Virus record (IMG/VR): IMGVR_UViG_3300046458_000085
Span: 1-29,928 of that record
Length of the DNA stretch: 29,928 bases
Direction: 5' to 3' (one strand)
DNA from: a virus
The notes beneath the pieces are model-generated. The model made no database searches. It had not been told where the DNA came from and saw only the letters and a program-made list of their open reading frames with translations. The stretch's first letter is position 1. The number at the start of each line of letters is the position of its first letter. Shown here in pieces: positions 6,969-14,263 of this stretch. Both the position numbers and the translations under genes were made by a program.

Positions 6969-8963
6969 TCAGCGTCTCTTCAGGTAGCCACTGGTGGAAC
7001 TGCGGCGTTGTGGGGGAGCGGTTGGCGGACGTGATTTCACGACTGGTTGCGGCGCCTGTGGTGCTGCCGGTGTTACGACTGGCTGACTGAGCCGTTCGCT
7101 CTGAACGGGCTGGCCACTGTCGCCCGAAACCGACTGGTAGACCGCCTGCCGAATCCGCGACCAATCGTGATCTTGGTAGCGATTGATGCCGAGGTAATGG
7201 GCCATGGCCAGGTTGTACACCAACAGATCAAGCGCTTCGTTGCGCTCGGCTTTGCCCTTTGTCCATTCGATGCGCTTGTGGCCACGCACATAACGGGTGA
7301 CTTTGCGCTCAGCCACGCACTGAGCGAAAAAGTCATCCGGCAGGTCGTTGGCAAGGTGCAGCGCCCCCGGGCCGGTGTCGAACACATAGCGGTTGTAGAT
7401 CCAGTCCTTCGCCGTGTCGGTACCAACAATCCAAAGCTCGGCGCCATGCCGTTCAGTCAGGCCTTTCCACGTCACGTCGACCATCGAAGGTCGCTGCGCG
7501 ATCACCGGCCGGCCCCGCTTGCTCGCGCCCTTGATGGCGAACACGCTGCGCCAGCGGCGCATACGACAGAACTGATAAACCTCGTCCGTATGGTTACCAC
7601 CGGAGTCGACCGCAGTAGCCATGATGATCAGCTCAGCACCACAAGGGTGTCGGTAACGGGCCTTGAGTAACTCATCCAGCGCCGCCCAGGTGCGCTCATC
7701 TGCGGGGTCGCCGGTGACCACTTGGAAGTCGACCACCCAGCGTTCCATGCCGACACCCCACCCCATCACCATCAGTTCCAGACGGTTGGCTTGGGTGTCA
7801 ACCGAAGCGGTCAGCATCAACACGCCCTCAGGCATTGAGCCAAGCCCGTAGCTTTCCAGTCGCGCCCGATCCCTCAGCAAATCGGCTGAGGTTTGTTCCT
7901 GAGCGCTATCCCAGACCTTGGCCAGACGGGTGTTATAAAACACCTGCATCGGCTCCAGATCGCCTTTGGCCTGAGCCTTTTTAGCCTTCTCGAATTGCTT
8001 GGCTAATGAGGCCCAACCCGTCCAGCCGGGCGGCGAGTACAACGCATTCAAGTTGAAACCAATGGTTTCGCCATCGCCTTGGGTGTGTGATCGCCACTCC
8101 CCTTTCGCGAGCATCTCGCCCTTATAGCGCTCCTCGATCAGTACGTCGCAGTCGGGGCCGGCACATTGGTAATGCACAACCTGATAATCCGCCGAGTAAT
8201 GCAACCGCTCCCACTCCAGAACCTGCATGTGTTCACAGGTTGGACACGGCACGTAGTAGTAACGCTGATCGCTGACCTCAAACAGATCAGCGATCCGTGA
8301 CGCCCCTCTGATCGTCGGCGAACTGGAAAAATAAAATTTGGCGTTACGGCCGAACGTACTGCCGCGAGTCTCGGCCAGTTCGACCGGGTCGCCCTCTTCA
8401 CCCACGTCCACACTCCAGCGATCAACCTCGTCGCCGTAGATGTAGCGTGCGGAAAGTTCCGCCAGGTTGGCCGCAGAACCGGCTGTGGTGATGTACAGCG
8501 AACCACCCTCGAATTCCTTCGTGTCCATGGTGTTGCGCGCATCTCGCGAGCGGTTAGACGCCACGCGCTCACGCAGAACCGGCGTGGCCTTGATCGTTTT
8601 ACCGATCCGCGACGATACCCGCTTGGCCAACCCCAGGCTGGGCAACAACGTGAGGATGTTGGACGGGGCCATATGGATCAGGCCGCCGATCCAGTTCAAG
8701 GCGATCTGCGTTTTCATCAACTGCGAAGCCACCATGGTCACCACGCGCTTGCACGGGTGAGCTGGTGACAGACAGCGCATCGGCTCACGCGCATAAGGCG
8801 TTCGCGAAGTGTGATATTGACCAGGCTCGGCAGCACCCGTGTCGCGCGGGATGCGCATGTACTCGTCGGCCCACTGATCAATCCAGACATCTGGCTCTGG
8901 TCGCTGCCCACGGAAATACGCTTCGCGGTACACCGTCGCACCGTTCGACATTTCTAAGGACAT
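6969..8963 (-). CDS. Terminase large subunit, lambda gpA family
   Basis: A 664-residue DNA packaging motor and cos-cutting nuclease (lambda gpA has 641). The ATPase half shows SQLMKT near residues 80-85 at the Walker A position, and YIYGDEVDRW near 174-183 as Walker B with the following acidic residue. It also shows the typical ARNTMDTKEFEGGSLYITTAGSAANLAELSARY region (given here only as a landmark around residues 142-173). A zinc-ribbon-like cysteine set (Cys240, 243, 267, 272) follows. The nuclease half has Asp389 in SVDTQ and Asp453 in AVDSGGNHTDEVY. The family cuts at cos sites, which supports the cos candidate upstream of the small subunit. Confidence 0.95.
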   Translation of the reverse strand: MSLEMSNGATVYREAYFRGQRPEPDVWIDQWADEYMRIPRDTGAAEPGQYHTSRTPYAREPMRCLSPAHPCKRVVTMVASQLMKTQIALNWIGGLIHMAPSNILTLLPSLGLAKRVSSRIGKTIKATPVLRERVASNRSRDARNTMDTKEFEGGSLYITTAGSAANLAELSARYIYGDEVDRWSVDVGEEGDPVELAETRGSTFGRNAKFYFSSSPTIRGASRIADLFEVSDQRYYYVPCPTCEHMQVLEWERLHYSADYQVVHYQCAGPDCDVLIEERYKGEMLAKGEWRSHTQGDGETIGFNLNALYSPPGWTGWASLAKQFEKAKKAQAKGDLEPMQVFYNTRLAKVWDSAQEQTSADLLRDRARLESYGLGSMPEGVLMLTASVDTQANRLELMVMGWGVGMERWVVDFQVVTGDPADERTWAALDELLKARYRHPCGAELIIMATAVDSGGNHTDEVYQFCRMRRWRSVFAIKGASKRGRPVIAQRPSMVDVTWKGLTERHGAELWIVGTDTAKDWIYNRYVFDTGPGALHLANDLPDDFFAQCVAERKVTRYVRGHKRIEWTKGKAERNEALDLLVYNLAMAHYLGINRYQDHDWSRIRQAVYQSVSGDSGQPVQSERLSQPVVTPAAPQAPQPVVKSRPPTAPPQRRSSTSGYLKRR

Positions 8964-8967
8964 AGGT

Positions 8968-9537
8968 TTAGCTCAGGGTAATGGCTTGTTGTAGATCTGC
9001 TGCAGACAGCCGCTCAGCATCTTCCAGTGTTTGTCGCAAAGCCGAGGTCAGACGCTTTTCGATTTGCCATGGATCAGACAGCGAGGCCAGTTCAGGCGAC
9101 AGCTGTGGTGCCATTCCAAGCAAAAGATCACGCAGTAAGCGACCGGCGTTATAGGCCGCGTCTTCGACCGCTTTGCGCTCGACCAAGGTGCCTTGGGCTT
9201 TAAGGAAGTTGTTTTTTTCCTGAAGCGACAGGTAGTGCTCACGAAGCGCGCGTGACCGTTGAAAGTCGGGTACCTGCCCAGAGGGGTCATCTACAAAGTC
9301 TGCGATGACTATTTCCAGCGGTGGCTGATCCCCCCGCTTCGGGCGATTGCGCTCATGTCGAGCGGCGACGGCGGCCTTGCTCGGGTCGCTCGTCATGGCC
9401 AGAAGCTGCTCGCTGGCATCCACATCAATCTGCCCGGCGGCATTCAGAACCAGTCGTTGACTCTTGACCAGCTTGCCAACGTATTGCCTCGACCACCCCT
9501 TCAGCTCGCAGTACTCCTTGCGAGTTACAAAAGCCAT
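8968..9537 (-). CDS. Terminase small subunit, Nu1-like
   Basis: A 189-residue DNA-binding subunit of the packaging enzyme (Nu1 has 181). The start at MAFVTRKEY is preferred over an ATG four codons upstream because GGAGG lies six bases before it. The N-terminal 50 residues form the winged-helix domain (TRKEYCELKGWSRQYVGKLVK then a recognition-like segment). A basic linker (AARHERNRPKRGD) follows, then a helical dimer part with LREHYLSLQEKNNFLKAQG typical of the family. It should bind repeats in the region just upstream, where five TGTCAAC-type elements lie between it and a dyad. Two bases or so separate it from the large subunit. Confidence 0.88.
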   Translation of the reverse strand: MAFVTRKEYCELKGWSRQYVGKLVKSQRLVLNAAGQIDVDASEQLLAMTSDPSKAAVAARHERNRPKRGDQPPLEIVIADFVDDPSGQVPDFQRSRALREHYLSLQEKNNFLKAQGTLVERKAVEDAAYNAGRLLRDLLLGMAPQLSPELASLSDPWQIEKRLTSALRQTLEDAERLSAADLQQAITLS

Positions 9538-9567
9538 GCGGGCCTCCATCGTCGTGGCTTGTTAAGC

Positions 9568-9766
9568 CTGTCAACTAACCCGGCTTAGTTGACAAGCCTT
9601 TTGACCATTGCGCCGGGGCGACTGTTCGAGAATCTGAACAGGTGTAAAAAGTCCTGCAACCCAATAGAACCGGGGGCTTTATTAAAAAATCGCTGTTTGG
9701 ATCACGCGAACGCTGTGGCTGAGAACCAAGAATTTCTTGTCAACCTGTCAACCGCTGTCAACTAAC
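9568..9766. repeat. TGTCAAC repeats, candidate cosB (terminase binding)
   Basis: CTGTCAACTAAC occurs identically at 9568-9579 and 9755-9766. An inverted TTAGTTGACA lies at 9585-9594, forming a 10-bp perfect inverted pair with the first. Two more TGTCAAC cores are at 9738-9744 and 9746-9752. The cluster lies between the small terminase start and a 32-bp dyad at 9819-9850, the same order as cosB between cosN and Nu1 in lambda. The complementary strand reads TTGACA, so -35 promoter boxes are an alternative, but I find no matching -10 boxes. Confidence 0.5.
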
Positions 9767-9818
9767 TTTCCAGCCCTGTGGCTAACGCTTTCCCGCGGGT
9801 TTCCGACCCCGTACCCTT

Positions 9819-9850
9819 CGAAAAACCCCAGGGGCCCCGGGCATTTTTCG
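9819..9850. other. Candidate cosN: 32-bp hyphenated dyad
   Basis: CGAAAAA and TTTTTCG flank a GC core whose central eight bases are GGGGCCCC. The two halves match at 13 of 16 positions around one centre (9834/9835). Twofold hyphenated symmetry is what lambda-type terminases nick to make cohesive ends, and the site lies about 55 bp beyond the candidate binding repeats. A further small hairpin (GCACC/GGTGC) follows at 9851-9865. A bidirectional terminator for the gene ending at 9954 is the main alternative. Confidence 0.45.
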
Positions 9851-9939
9851 GCACCAAAACGGTGCAGCGGCGCTCGCGCGGCCGAGACTGCCGCCGCATT
9901 GAGCGATCTATTGACCTTGCACATGTAACTGCAACCCCT

Positions 9940-9951
9940 GTGACGCGTCAC
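9940..9951. repeat. GTGACGCGTCAC palindrome
   Basis: A perfect 12-bp palindrome within TGTGACGCGTCACA, three bases beyond the stop of the 115-residue gene. It belongs to the dispersed GTKACNNGTMAC family. Confidence 0.7.
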
Positions 9952-9953
9952 AC

Positions 9954-10301
9954 CTAGCGAATAGGGCCGGTGTTTCGCAGATCAGCCAGAAACGCCTCAA
10001 TAGACGAGCGGAATTCCTGAGGATCGCCGCCGATGATGTTTACCGTGCCAATCGAAACAGGTGGCAGCAAATCAACCATACCCAGCTCAGTGGCAGCCGA
10101 AGCGCACAAGCACTGAGCCGGTACAGATTCAGGGGCCGCCGGCCGCTTTACCACCGACGACACATTGAAGAACTGAGCGACAATCTGGTCGCCACGCACA
10201 AAAGTGACTGATCGACCAGTAACGTCGGCGTGGTGGTTGTCAGCCTCAACATCGTGAGTCGAACCACCCAGAAGAACCACATCGAATACAGACCTGCTCA
10301 T
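9954..10301 (-). CDS. Unknown 115-residue protein in holin operon
   Basis: The ATG overlaps the stop of the 41-residue upstream frame (ATGA) and has a GAGGGG Shine-Dalgarno. The N-terminal part reads like a beta-rich fold (VFDVVLLGGSTH, GRSVTFVRGDQIVAQF). The middle is rich in Ala, Pro and Ser, and the end (PVSIGTVNIIGGDPQEFRSSIEAFLADLR) forms a strand and a helix. No motif or membrane segment was recognised. It is the last gene of a chain with the holin, so it may act in lysis or early packaging, but this is only from position. One 12-bp palindrome lies just after its stop and a near copy (GTTATGCGTAAC, 10313-10324) just before its start. Confidence 0.6.
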   Translation of the reverse strand: MSRSVFDVVLLGGSTHDVEADNHHADVTGRSVTFVRGDQIVAQFFNVSSVVKRPAAPESVPAQCLCASAATELGMVDLLPPVSIGTVNIIGGDPQEFRSSIEAFLADLRNTGPIR

Positions 10302-10423
10302 TTGAACCCCTCGTTATGCGTAACGGCCGGCACATCACAAGCGGCCGACTCTCGACAATCGACATGCGCCGAAACGGCGAACGCCACCAGAACAACCAGA
10401 ACCAGCCGCAGCGGCCGCAACAT
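10298..10423 (-). CDS. 41-residue protein with signal-like N-terminus
   Basis: The start ATG overlaps the holin stop (TGATG) and its own stop overlaps the next ATG (ATGA), so the frame is locked into a coupled chain. It begins MLRPLRLVLVVLVAFAVSAH. This is a positively charged start, a 13-residue hydrophobic run and a plausible signal peptidase site after Ala-Val-Ser-Ala, followed by a short tail with two Cys. It could be a small exported or membrane protein linked to lysis, such as a holin partner. There is no lipobox, so it is not a typical Rz1. Evidence is the frame junctions and composition only. Confidence 0.6.
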   Translation of the reverse strand: MLRPLRLVLVVLVAFAVSAHVDCRESAACDVPAVTHNEGFK

Positions 10424-10749
10424 CACAGCGAATCCGCCTTGCGCTCAGCCCAGCGACGGCCGAACTGGCGTACCTGCTCAACACCGAGCATCCCGACCAC
10501 CCCACCGACGCCGTAAGACCACCCGCCGCTCATGCCGGCTTTTTCTGCGCCGATGCCGACCAGGAACACCAAAACTCCACCCAGCGCGGCCTCCAACAAT
10601 TGGCGATCCCAACGCGGTTCTTTGGCTTCGTAGAGAATCCGCAGATAACTCAGGACGAAGGCCAGCAGGCCGACAAATCCGTGATCCTTGAGCGCAGCAG
10701 CAACAATGACCCAGAAAGCCGGGTCTTTTTCTGGGGGCATGTTCGGCAT
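10423..10749 (-). CDS. Holin, lambda S-like
   Basis: A 108-residue membrane protein resembling lambda S. It has MPPEKDPAFWVIVAAALKDHG, a first membrane segment (FVGLLAFVLSYLRILYE), a second (LLEAALGGVLVFLVGIGAEKAGM) and a third (YGVGGVVGMLGVEQV), ending in a basic tail (RRWAERK). It would open the inner membrane at lysis time. The start follows GGGAG by eight bases. Two Met codons lie at positions 1 and 4, which recalls the double start of lambda S, but no charged residue separates them here. A terminator lies just upstream and a candidate promoter beyond it. Endolysin and spanins are not adjacent; they lie near 28-29.6 kb. Confidence 0.8.
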   Translation of the reverse strand: MPNMPPEKDPAFWVIVAAALKDHGFVGLLAFVLSYLRILYEAKEPRWDRQLLEAALGGVLVFLVGIGAEKAGMSGGWSYGVGGVVGMLGVEQVRQFGRRWAERKADSL

Positions 10750-10783
10750 CTCGTTGTCTCCCGAATCACGGGGGAATAGGCAT

Positions 10784-10814
10784 AAAAAAACCCCCGACCT
10801 GTGAGGGCCGGGGG
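10784..10814 (-). terminator. Intrinsic terminator before the holin
   Basis: On the minus strand GGCCGGGGG-type arms (one mismatch) form a strong stem followed by seven Ts. It would stop transcription from the recombinase side, or attenuate the promoter at 10872-10900. Its place before a well-expressed lysis gene parallels the hairpin modules before capsid and endolysin. Confidence 0.75.
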
Positions 10815-10871
10815 CTGAATTGACTGTTTTGCGATGAGTATCGTGGCCGGAACAACACCACAATGACGCAA

Positions 10872-10900
10872 ACGATAGGGGAAACTGCAAAAGGTTGCAA
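10872..10900 (-). promoter_or_regulatory. Candidate holin promoter with nearby operator-like palindrome
   Basis: On the minus strand TTGCAA, a 17-base spacer and TATCGT form a fair sigma-70 promoter. Directly upstream, GTGTAAAAAAACAC (10909-10922) is an inverted pair of GTGT/ACAC halves resembling the repressor half-sites at 15095-15174. Read-through of the terminator at 10784-10814 would be needed to reach the holin. Confidence 0.4.
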
Positions 10901-10971
10901 CTCTTTTCGTGTAAAAAAACACTAGACGTGTAAACCCCCGCCACTGTCAACCCTTTGCCTTTTGGAGCAGG

Positions 10972-11415
10972 TCACAACTCCAAGGCCCGCTTGAGTGGCG
11001 GCAAAGCGCAGGACAACTCCCCCGCCCAAACCCCGCCGCAGCCCCGTGGCAAAGGCTTTTGACAGGCCGTACAGATTTTGTTTTCGACAATTCCGCGCTG
11101 CTGTCGGAGCAATTCGTTGTCACGGCGGATCAGCGTCAGCAGGTATTCGGTTGCGGTATACGGCTCGCCGCCAAAGGCCCGGAATTCAAGGCCCTCAGCC
11201 AATTGCGCCGCCTCGGCCGGGCCGACTCTCAACTTCAATTCCACGACACCGGCGAACGCGTCACGTTCGCGCTGATCCCGCTTGCGCTCCGCCGGTGTCT
11301 TCGCCCTTTCTTCATCGTCGTGACGCGTCACAAGATCAATCAATGGGCCTTCGACGCGATCGGTCGCCACATCCAGACCACCCACCACGAACGGAAACGT
11401 TGGCACTTCGGTCAT
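10972..11415 (-). CDS. Unknown 147-residue phage protein with C-terminal Cys cluster
   Basis: It starts MTEVPTFPFVVGGL. The middle has a strongly charged stretch (DEERAKTPAERKRDQRERDA), then VELKLRVGPAEAAQLAEGLEFRAFGG and a helix TATEYLLTLIRRDNELLRQQRG. This could be a ribbon-helix-helix-like strand-helix-helix unit. The C-terminus has Cys residues in CTACQKPLPRGCGG and a later Cys, possibly a zinc site. It ends about 40 bp before the recombinase stop on the same strand, so it is probably in the same operon downstream of the recombinase. A DNA-binding role is plausible but inferred. A 12-bp GTGACGCGTCAC palindrome lies within its 5' part. Confidence 0.6.
   Translation of the reverse strand: MTEVPTFPFVVGGLDVATDRVEGPLIDLVTRHDDEERAKTPAERKRDQRERDAFAGVVELKLRVGPAEAAQLAEGLEFRAFGGEPYTATEYLLTLIRRDNELLRQQRGIVENKICTACQKPLPRGCGGVWAGELSCALPPLKRALEL
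11320..11331. repeat. GTGACGCGTCAC palindrome
   Basis: A perfect copy of the dispersed family, inside the early part of the 147-residue gene, where it encodes VTRH. Confidence 0.7.
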
Positions 11416-11455
11416 CGTTTAAATCCTCTTATATGTTTAATTTGGGTTGTTCGGC
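11416..11455. other. AT-rich gap downstream of the recombinase
   Basis: About 40 bp that is much richer in A and T than its surroundings, next to the recombinase stop. This is where attP or a resolution site is often found. No clear arm-type repeats or tRNA-like core was recognised, so this is only a place to look. Confidence 0.25.
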
Positions 11456-12721
11456 TCAGGCCAGCGATTCTGCGGGGTCTACGGCATTCGGCATTACGGC
11501 GCGTCTTGCTCCTGTCTTGTCCTGCAACGCGTCAAAACCCTGTGTATCGAGCCATGCGTGCCACCGCTCCAAGGCGTTGCGCTTGACTTGATCGCCCAGC
11601 GCTTGGAAGTAGGTGCGCTCCAGATCGCTCAGCGCGTGGTTCAGCAGCAACTTGGCAATCAACGGATCGACGCCGAGGTTTGCCCATATAGAAGGCGCGA
11701 GTTTGCGCAGGTCGTGGCTTGTCCATTCGCCAGCGCCGTAGCGGGTGAATACGGCAAAGGCCTGACTGCGGGACATTGAGGAACCATCGCGACCGGTCGA
11801 CGGAAACAAATAAGCCCCGCTATACCCCTTCGCCTCTTGGGCCTCACGGTAACGACGCAGAAAGGCCACAACCTGCGGGGTCAGCGGCAATACATGGTCG
11901 CGCTTGGCTTTGGTATCAACGGCAGGAATGAACCATTCACCCGCTTCCAGATGGATGTTTTTCCATTTGGCCAGACGGGTTTCAGTGATGCGCGTGGCAT
12001 GGGTCAGCATCAGAACCATCAGCGCAACGCCGGCCGGATCCGCCGCAAAGAACTCAGCCCACTCAGCCAGCAGATCCACCACGGCGACATGTCGCAGACG
12101 TGCGCCCTTGGGCCGGATCTTGGCTTTGGTGAAGTTGCCAAACGTGATACCCGCCATCGGGTTGACGGTAATCTTCTTGAGGGTCAAGGCACGGCTAAAC
12201 ACCACCTTCAGCACGTCCAAGGTCGATTTGACGTAGCCCAGGCTGTATTCGGCCTGCATGTGCCACACCAGATGGCGATCGAGGGTGTCGGCATTGAGTT
12301 TGCACAGTGCCAAGTCGCCCAACGCGGGCAGCAACTGGCGGGTGATTGCCGACATCGAGGACGCCCGGCGCTCACTGGATAGCGCCCGGTCAGCCTTCAA
12401 CCGTTCGACGTACCAGTCCAGCACCTGGCCGACGCGCTCCCAGCCATCGACGGTGGCCACCGCTGTCGGATCGGCCATCAGGCGGGCCAGCACCTCGGGG
12501 ACGCTGTCGATCATCAGGCGTGCCGGCACGTCGGGCCAGTTCGCCGCCTTGCGCCACTTCGGGCCGTTGTTGTAGCGCACCAGGTGCCAACTGCCTTTGG
12601 TGCGATCGTTACGGTAACGAAAGCGCAGCGGGTGCCGTGGGTCTTTGAGTTCATCAATGTGCGGATCTGCAGCGTGCCGCTTGATCACCGCGTCAGAAAT
12701 AACGACTGTGAGTGTTGCCAT
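11456..12721 (-). CDS. Tyrosine recombinase (integrase or multimer resolvase)
   Basis: A 421-residue recombinase starting MATLTVVISD, with GAGG nine bases upstream. It has an N-terminal arm-binding part (DPRHPLRFRYRNDRTKGSWHLVRY), a core-binding helical domain around residues 95-190, and a full catalytic set: Arg244 (HATRITETRL), Lys271/273 (TKAKRDHVLPL), His336-x-x-Arg339 (SHDLRK), His362 (LLLNHALSD) and Tyr371 (ERTYFQ). It would integrate the phage, or resolve plasmid multimers as Cre does for P1. It lies in the middle of phage genes, not at an edge, which favours the second use or an unused integration ability. An 11-bp palindrome GTTACGGTAAC (12608-12618) lies inside its 5' part. Confidence 0.9.
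   Translation of the reverse strand: MATLTVVISDAVIKRHAADPHIDELKDPRHPLRFRYRNDRTKGSWHLVRYNNGPKWRKAANWPDVPARLMIDSVPEVLARLMADPTAVATVDGWERVGQVLDWYVERLKADRALSSERRASSMSAITRQLLPALGDLALCKLNADTLDRHLVWHMQAEYSLGYVKSTLDVLKVVFSRALTLKKITVNPMAGITFGNFTKAKIRPKGARLRHVAVVDLLAEWAEFFAADPAGVALMVLMLTHATRITETRLAKWKNIHLEAGEWFIPAVDTKAKRDHVLPLTPQVVAFLRRYREAQEAKGYSGAYLFPSTGRDGSSMSRSQAFAVFTRYGAGEWTSHDLRKLAPSIWANLGVDPLIAKLLLNHALSDLERTYFQALGDQVKRNALERWHAWLDTQGFDALQDKTGARRAVMPNAVDPAESLA
12608..12618. repeat. GTTACGGTAAC palindrome (one-base spacer)
   Basis: A variant of the dispersed GTKAC family with one base between the halves, inside the recombinase gene. Confidence 0.5.
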
Positions 12722-12875
12722 GGTGCGTGCCTCAATGGTGCCCACGGCCATGCCGGCGGGCGGCGTTGTCTTTCTTCAGGCAAAGCAAGGCCGCACACGC
12801 AGCAATGCTCAGGAATCGAATGGTTGGAACGGTTACAGCGAAACTGACGCCTTGCGCGACCAGCCTTTTAACGGG
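12722..12875. other. Gap with an ATG-less hydrophobic frame
   Basis: On the minus strand a frame of about 45 codons with a hydrophobic run (FLSIAACAALLCL) has no ATG, GTG or TTG start in the right place, so I do not call a gene. The recombinase Shine-Dalgarno lies at its left end. Confidence 0.3.
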
Positions 12876-13148
12876 TCACGTCGGCAGACCGGCCTGCCAC
12901 AACTTCGCGGCGACAGGGGTCAGCGGTTTGGCGAACATCAGGCAATGCACGCCCGGGGCATTCCAGCCGCCGGCGAACTGGTAGCCGGCCAGGTCACCAC
13001 CCTGATCCATTCGCGCACGCTGTTCGGGGTTGAGCGAAGCCGGCAATTTGCCCAGATCCGTCTCGACATGAATGGCGAACCCAAGGGCATCCCCTACTGC
13101 GTAAGGGCTGGCCCCATGAAAGCCAGAAAACAAAGGGTGAAAATTCAT
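12876..13148 (-). CDS. Unknown 90-residue early protein
   Basis: The start overlaps the stop of the regulator gene at 13145 (ATGA), so it is translated by coupling. The sequence MNFHPLFSGFHGASPYAVGDALGFAIHVETDLGKLP looks like a mixed alpha/beta domain. Later YQFAGGWNAPGVHCLMFAKPLTPVAAKLW is a hydrophobic strand and helix pair. No known family was recognised. It is the last gene of the early operon before the recombinase. Confidence 0.55.
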   Translation of the reverse strand: MNFHPLFSGFHGASPYAVGDALGFAIHVETDLGKLPASLNPEQRARMDQGGDLAGYQFAGGWNAPGVHCLMFAKPLTPVAAKLWQAGLPT

Positions 13149-13570
13149 TGGATCCCCAGCACGGTTTCAATGGTTGCGCGCGCCTCGGCGAGACGACTGC
13201 GATAGGTTCTTAAGCTCACGCCCAAAGCGTCGGCCTTTTCGAACTGACCGATGCCGTCCTGCTCATAACCAGCGATCTTTCGGCGCAAAACAACAGCCCA
13301 CCAGTTCGCGCCGTACTCCAGACGCAGCACGTCAGCGCGCAGCGCATCAACAACAAACATGCTCAACACGGCCGCTTCAATCTTGCTTTCGAGGCCGTCT
13401 ACCGGGCCGCCCGATGGGCCCGAACCGCCGAAAAAGATTTCGCCTTTATTGTCGATGAGCTTGGCGAGCATGGATTTTCCACTGGTGGTGCCGCCGCTTT
13501 CCGGCCAGCTCCAGCGCGCCCATAGTTCCAAGGCGCTATCCAGACGGTTGTTGCCTTTGCGTCTCGCCAT
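13145..13570 (-). CDS. Phage regulator with C-terminal helix-turn-helix (sigma-region-4/Q-like)
   Basis: A 141-residue protein starting MARRKGNNRLDSALELWARWSW. The middle carries LESKIEAAVLSMFVVDALRADVLRLEYG, and the C-terminal 50 residues hold a clear helix-turn-helix: EKADALGVSLRTYRSRLAEARATIE resembles region 4 of sigma factors and the late regulators of several phages (ArpU/RinA/Q-like). It is placed at the end of the early operon, where late gene activators or antiterminators usually sit, so a role in switching on packaging and lysis genes is reasonable. That role is inferred; the fold is visible in the sequence. Confidence 0.65.
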   Translation of the reverse strand: MARRKGNNRLDSALELWARWSWPESGGTTSGKSMLAKLIDNKGEIFFGGSGPSGGPVDGLESKIEAAVLSMFVVDALRADVLRLEYGANWWAVVLRRKIAGYEQDGIGQFEKADALGVSLRTYRSRLAEARATIETVLGIQ

Positions 13571-13580
13571 AAAGCCCCCT

Positions 13581-13793
13581 TTAGCCGCCGGCTTCGGGCG
13601 TCAGCTTGTAGCCGTTGCGATACCCGCTCTTGCAGGCCGGGAACTTGAGGCCGCTGGTACACACTGCCAGCCCGAAAGCGTACTCGGCGCGTACACACGC
13701 CTTGCAGCCGAGCGCGCGCAGCTCCTGGCCCTCGACGATTTTTGCCGGGTCACCGTAGGCATACCCGGGCAGGGCTTGGCTACGCCCGACCAT
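13581..13793 (-). CDS. 70-residue cysteine-containing early protein
   Basis: I choose the ATG at MVGRSQALPGYAYGD because GGAG lies nine bases upstream. The longer frame overlaps the previous gene heavily and only shadows it. The protein carries four Cys (GCKACVRAEYAFGLAVCTSGLKFPACKSGY) spaced so that they could bind one zinc ion. It starts inside the last codons of the kinase-like gene, so it is coupled to it. Small zinc-binding proteins of this kind are frequent in early operons of Pseudomonas phages; I cannot name a function. Confidence 0.6.
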   Translation of the reverse strand: MVGRSQALPGYAYGDPAKIVEGQELRALGCKACVRAEYAFGLAVCTSGLKFPACKSGYRNGYKLTPEAGG

Positions 13794-14241
13794 TGGCCAG
13801 ATCTCCAAGCGCCGCGCGCACGCTGCCACTGCGCGCCAGATACGCCATACAGGCCTCGGAAAGCGCCTCCAATGGTTCGCGTACATGGGAAAACCCGGCA
13901 TTGCCATCAGTGACGATCAGGTCACCGAGGCGAATGCTGACCGAACCCGAAGGTCGGCTATAGAGGTGCCACACAAAGCCACCACGGCGGCGGATTTCGT
14001 CCGCTTCCAGCTCGCTCAGACAGTTGGCAATCACCAACCCGTCCACCGGTGCCGGTTTGCTTTGGTCGACGGTCGGGCCGTCCAGAAACGCGCGTAGAAC
14101 CTCCAGACGACGCCCTACGTTTTTCTCGCTTGGAGTGGCCATGGCAAAAGCGGCCAAACGCGCTTTGCCACATAAAACAAGGCGCTCGGCAATTTCGCTA
14201 CGCTCTCTTGGGTGGCCGCCAGATAGTGCAATCAATAACAA
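13780..14241 (-). CDS. dNMP kinase-like protein with lost P-loop
   Basis: A 153-residue protein. The middle part (VDGLVIANCLSELEADEIRRRGGFVWHLY) matches the region of phage deoxynucleoside monophosphate kinases that normally reads as a TDVRFxxEAxxIRxxGG motif followed by W or V and a strand. The N-terminal strand LLIALSGGHPRERSEIAERLV has the place of a P-loop, but the GxxxxGK[ST] signature is absent: there is no Lys after the second Gly. Nucleotide binding by the usual route is therefore doubtful, and the protein may have a regulatory or other role. The start has no strong Shine-Dalgarno, and translation may be coupled to the gene 22 bp upstream. Confidence 0.45.
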   Translation of the reverse strand: MLLIALSGGHPRERSEIAERLVLCGKARLAAFAMATPSEKNVGRRLEVLRAFLDGPTVDQSKPAPVDGLVIANCLSELEADEIRRRGGFVWHLYSRPSGSVSIRLGDLIVTDGNAGFSHVREPLEALSEACMAYLARSGSVRAALGDLANGRA

Positions 14242-14263
14242 GGAAAACCCCTAAGGCGCGCCA

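Larger units (their letters stand above)
9767..9953. other. Intergenic region around the dyad
   Basis: No convincing coding sequence lies here; the open frames are short, low in initiation signals and run through the dyad. Besides the dyad at 9819-9850 and the palindrome at 9940-9951, it is GC-rich and featureless. Confidence 0.5.

Noticed and set aside
9738-9762. Tandem TTGACA (minus strand) as triple promoter for the terminase operon
   Set aside because: No -10 box at 16-18 bases from any of the three; kept only as an alternative to the cosB idea.
9940-9951. TGTGACGCGTCACA as a CRP/Vfr site
   Set aside because: CRP-type sites have six bases between TGTGA and TCACA; here there are four, and related copies use GTTAC halves.
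12730-12875. ATG-less frame with a hydrophobic stretch upstream of the recombinase
   Set aside because: No usable start codon in frame after the stop and no clear Shine-Dalgarno.
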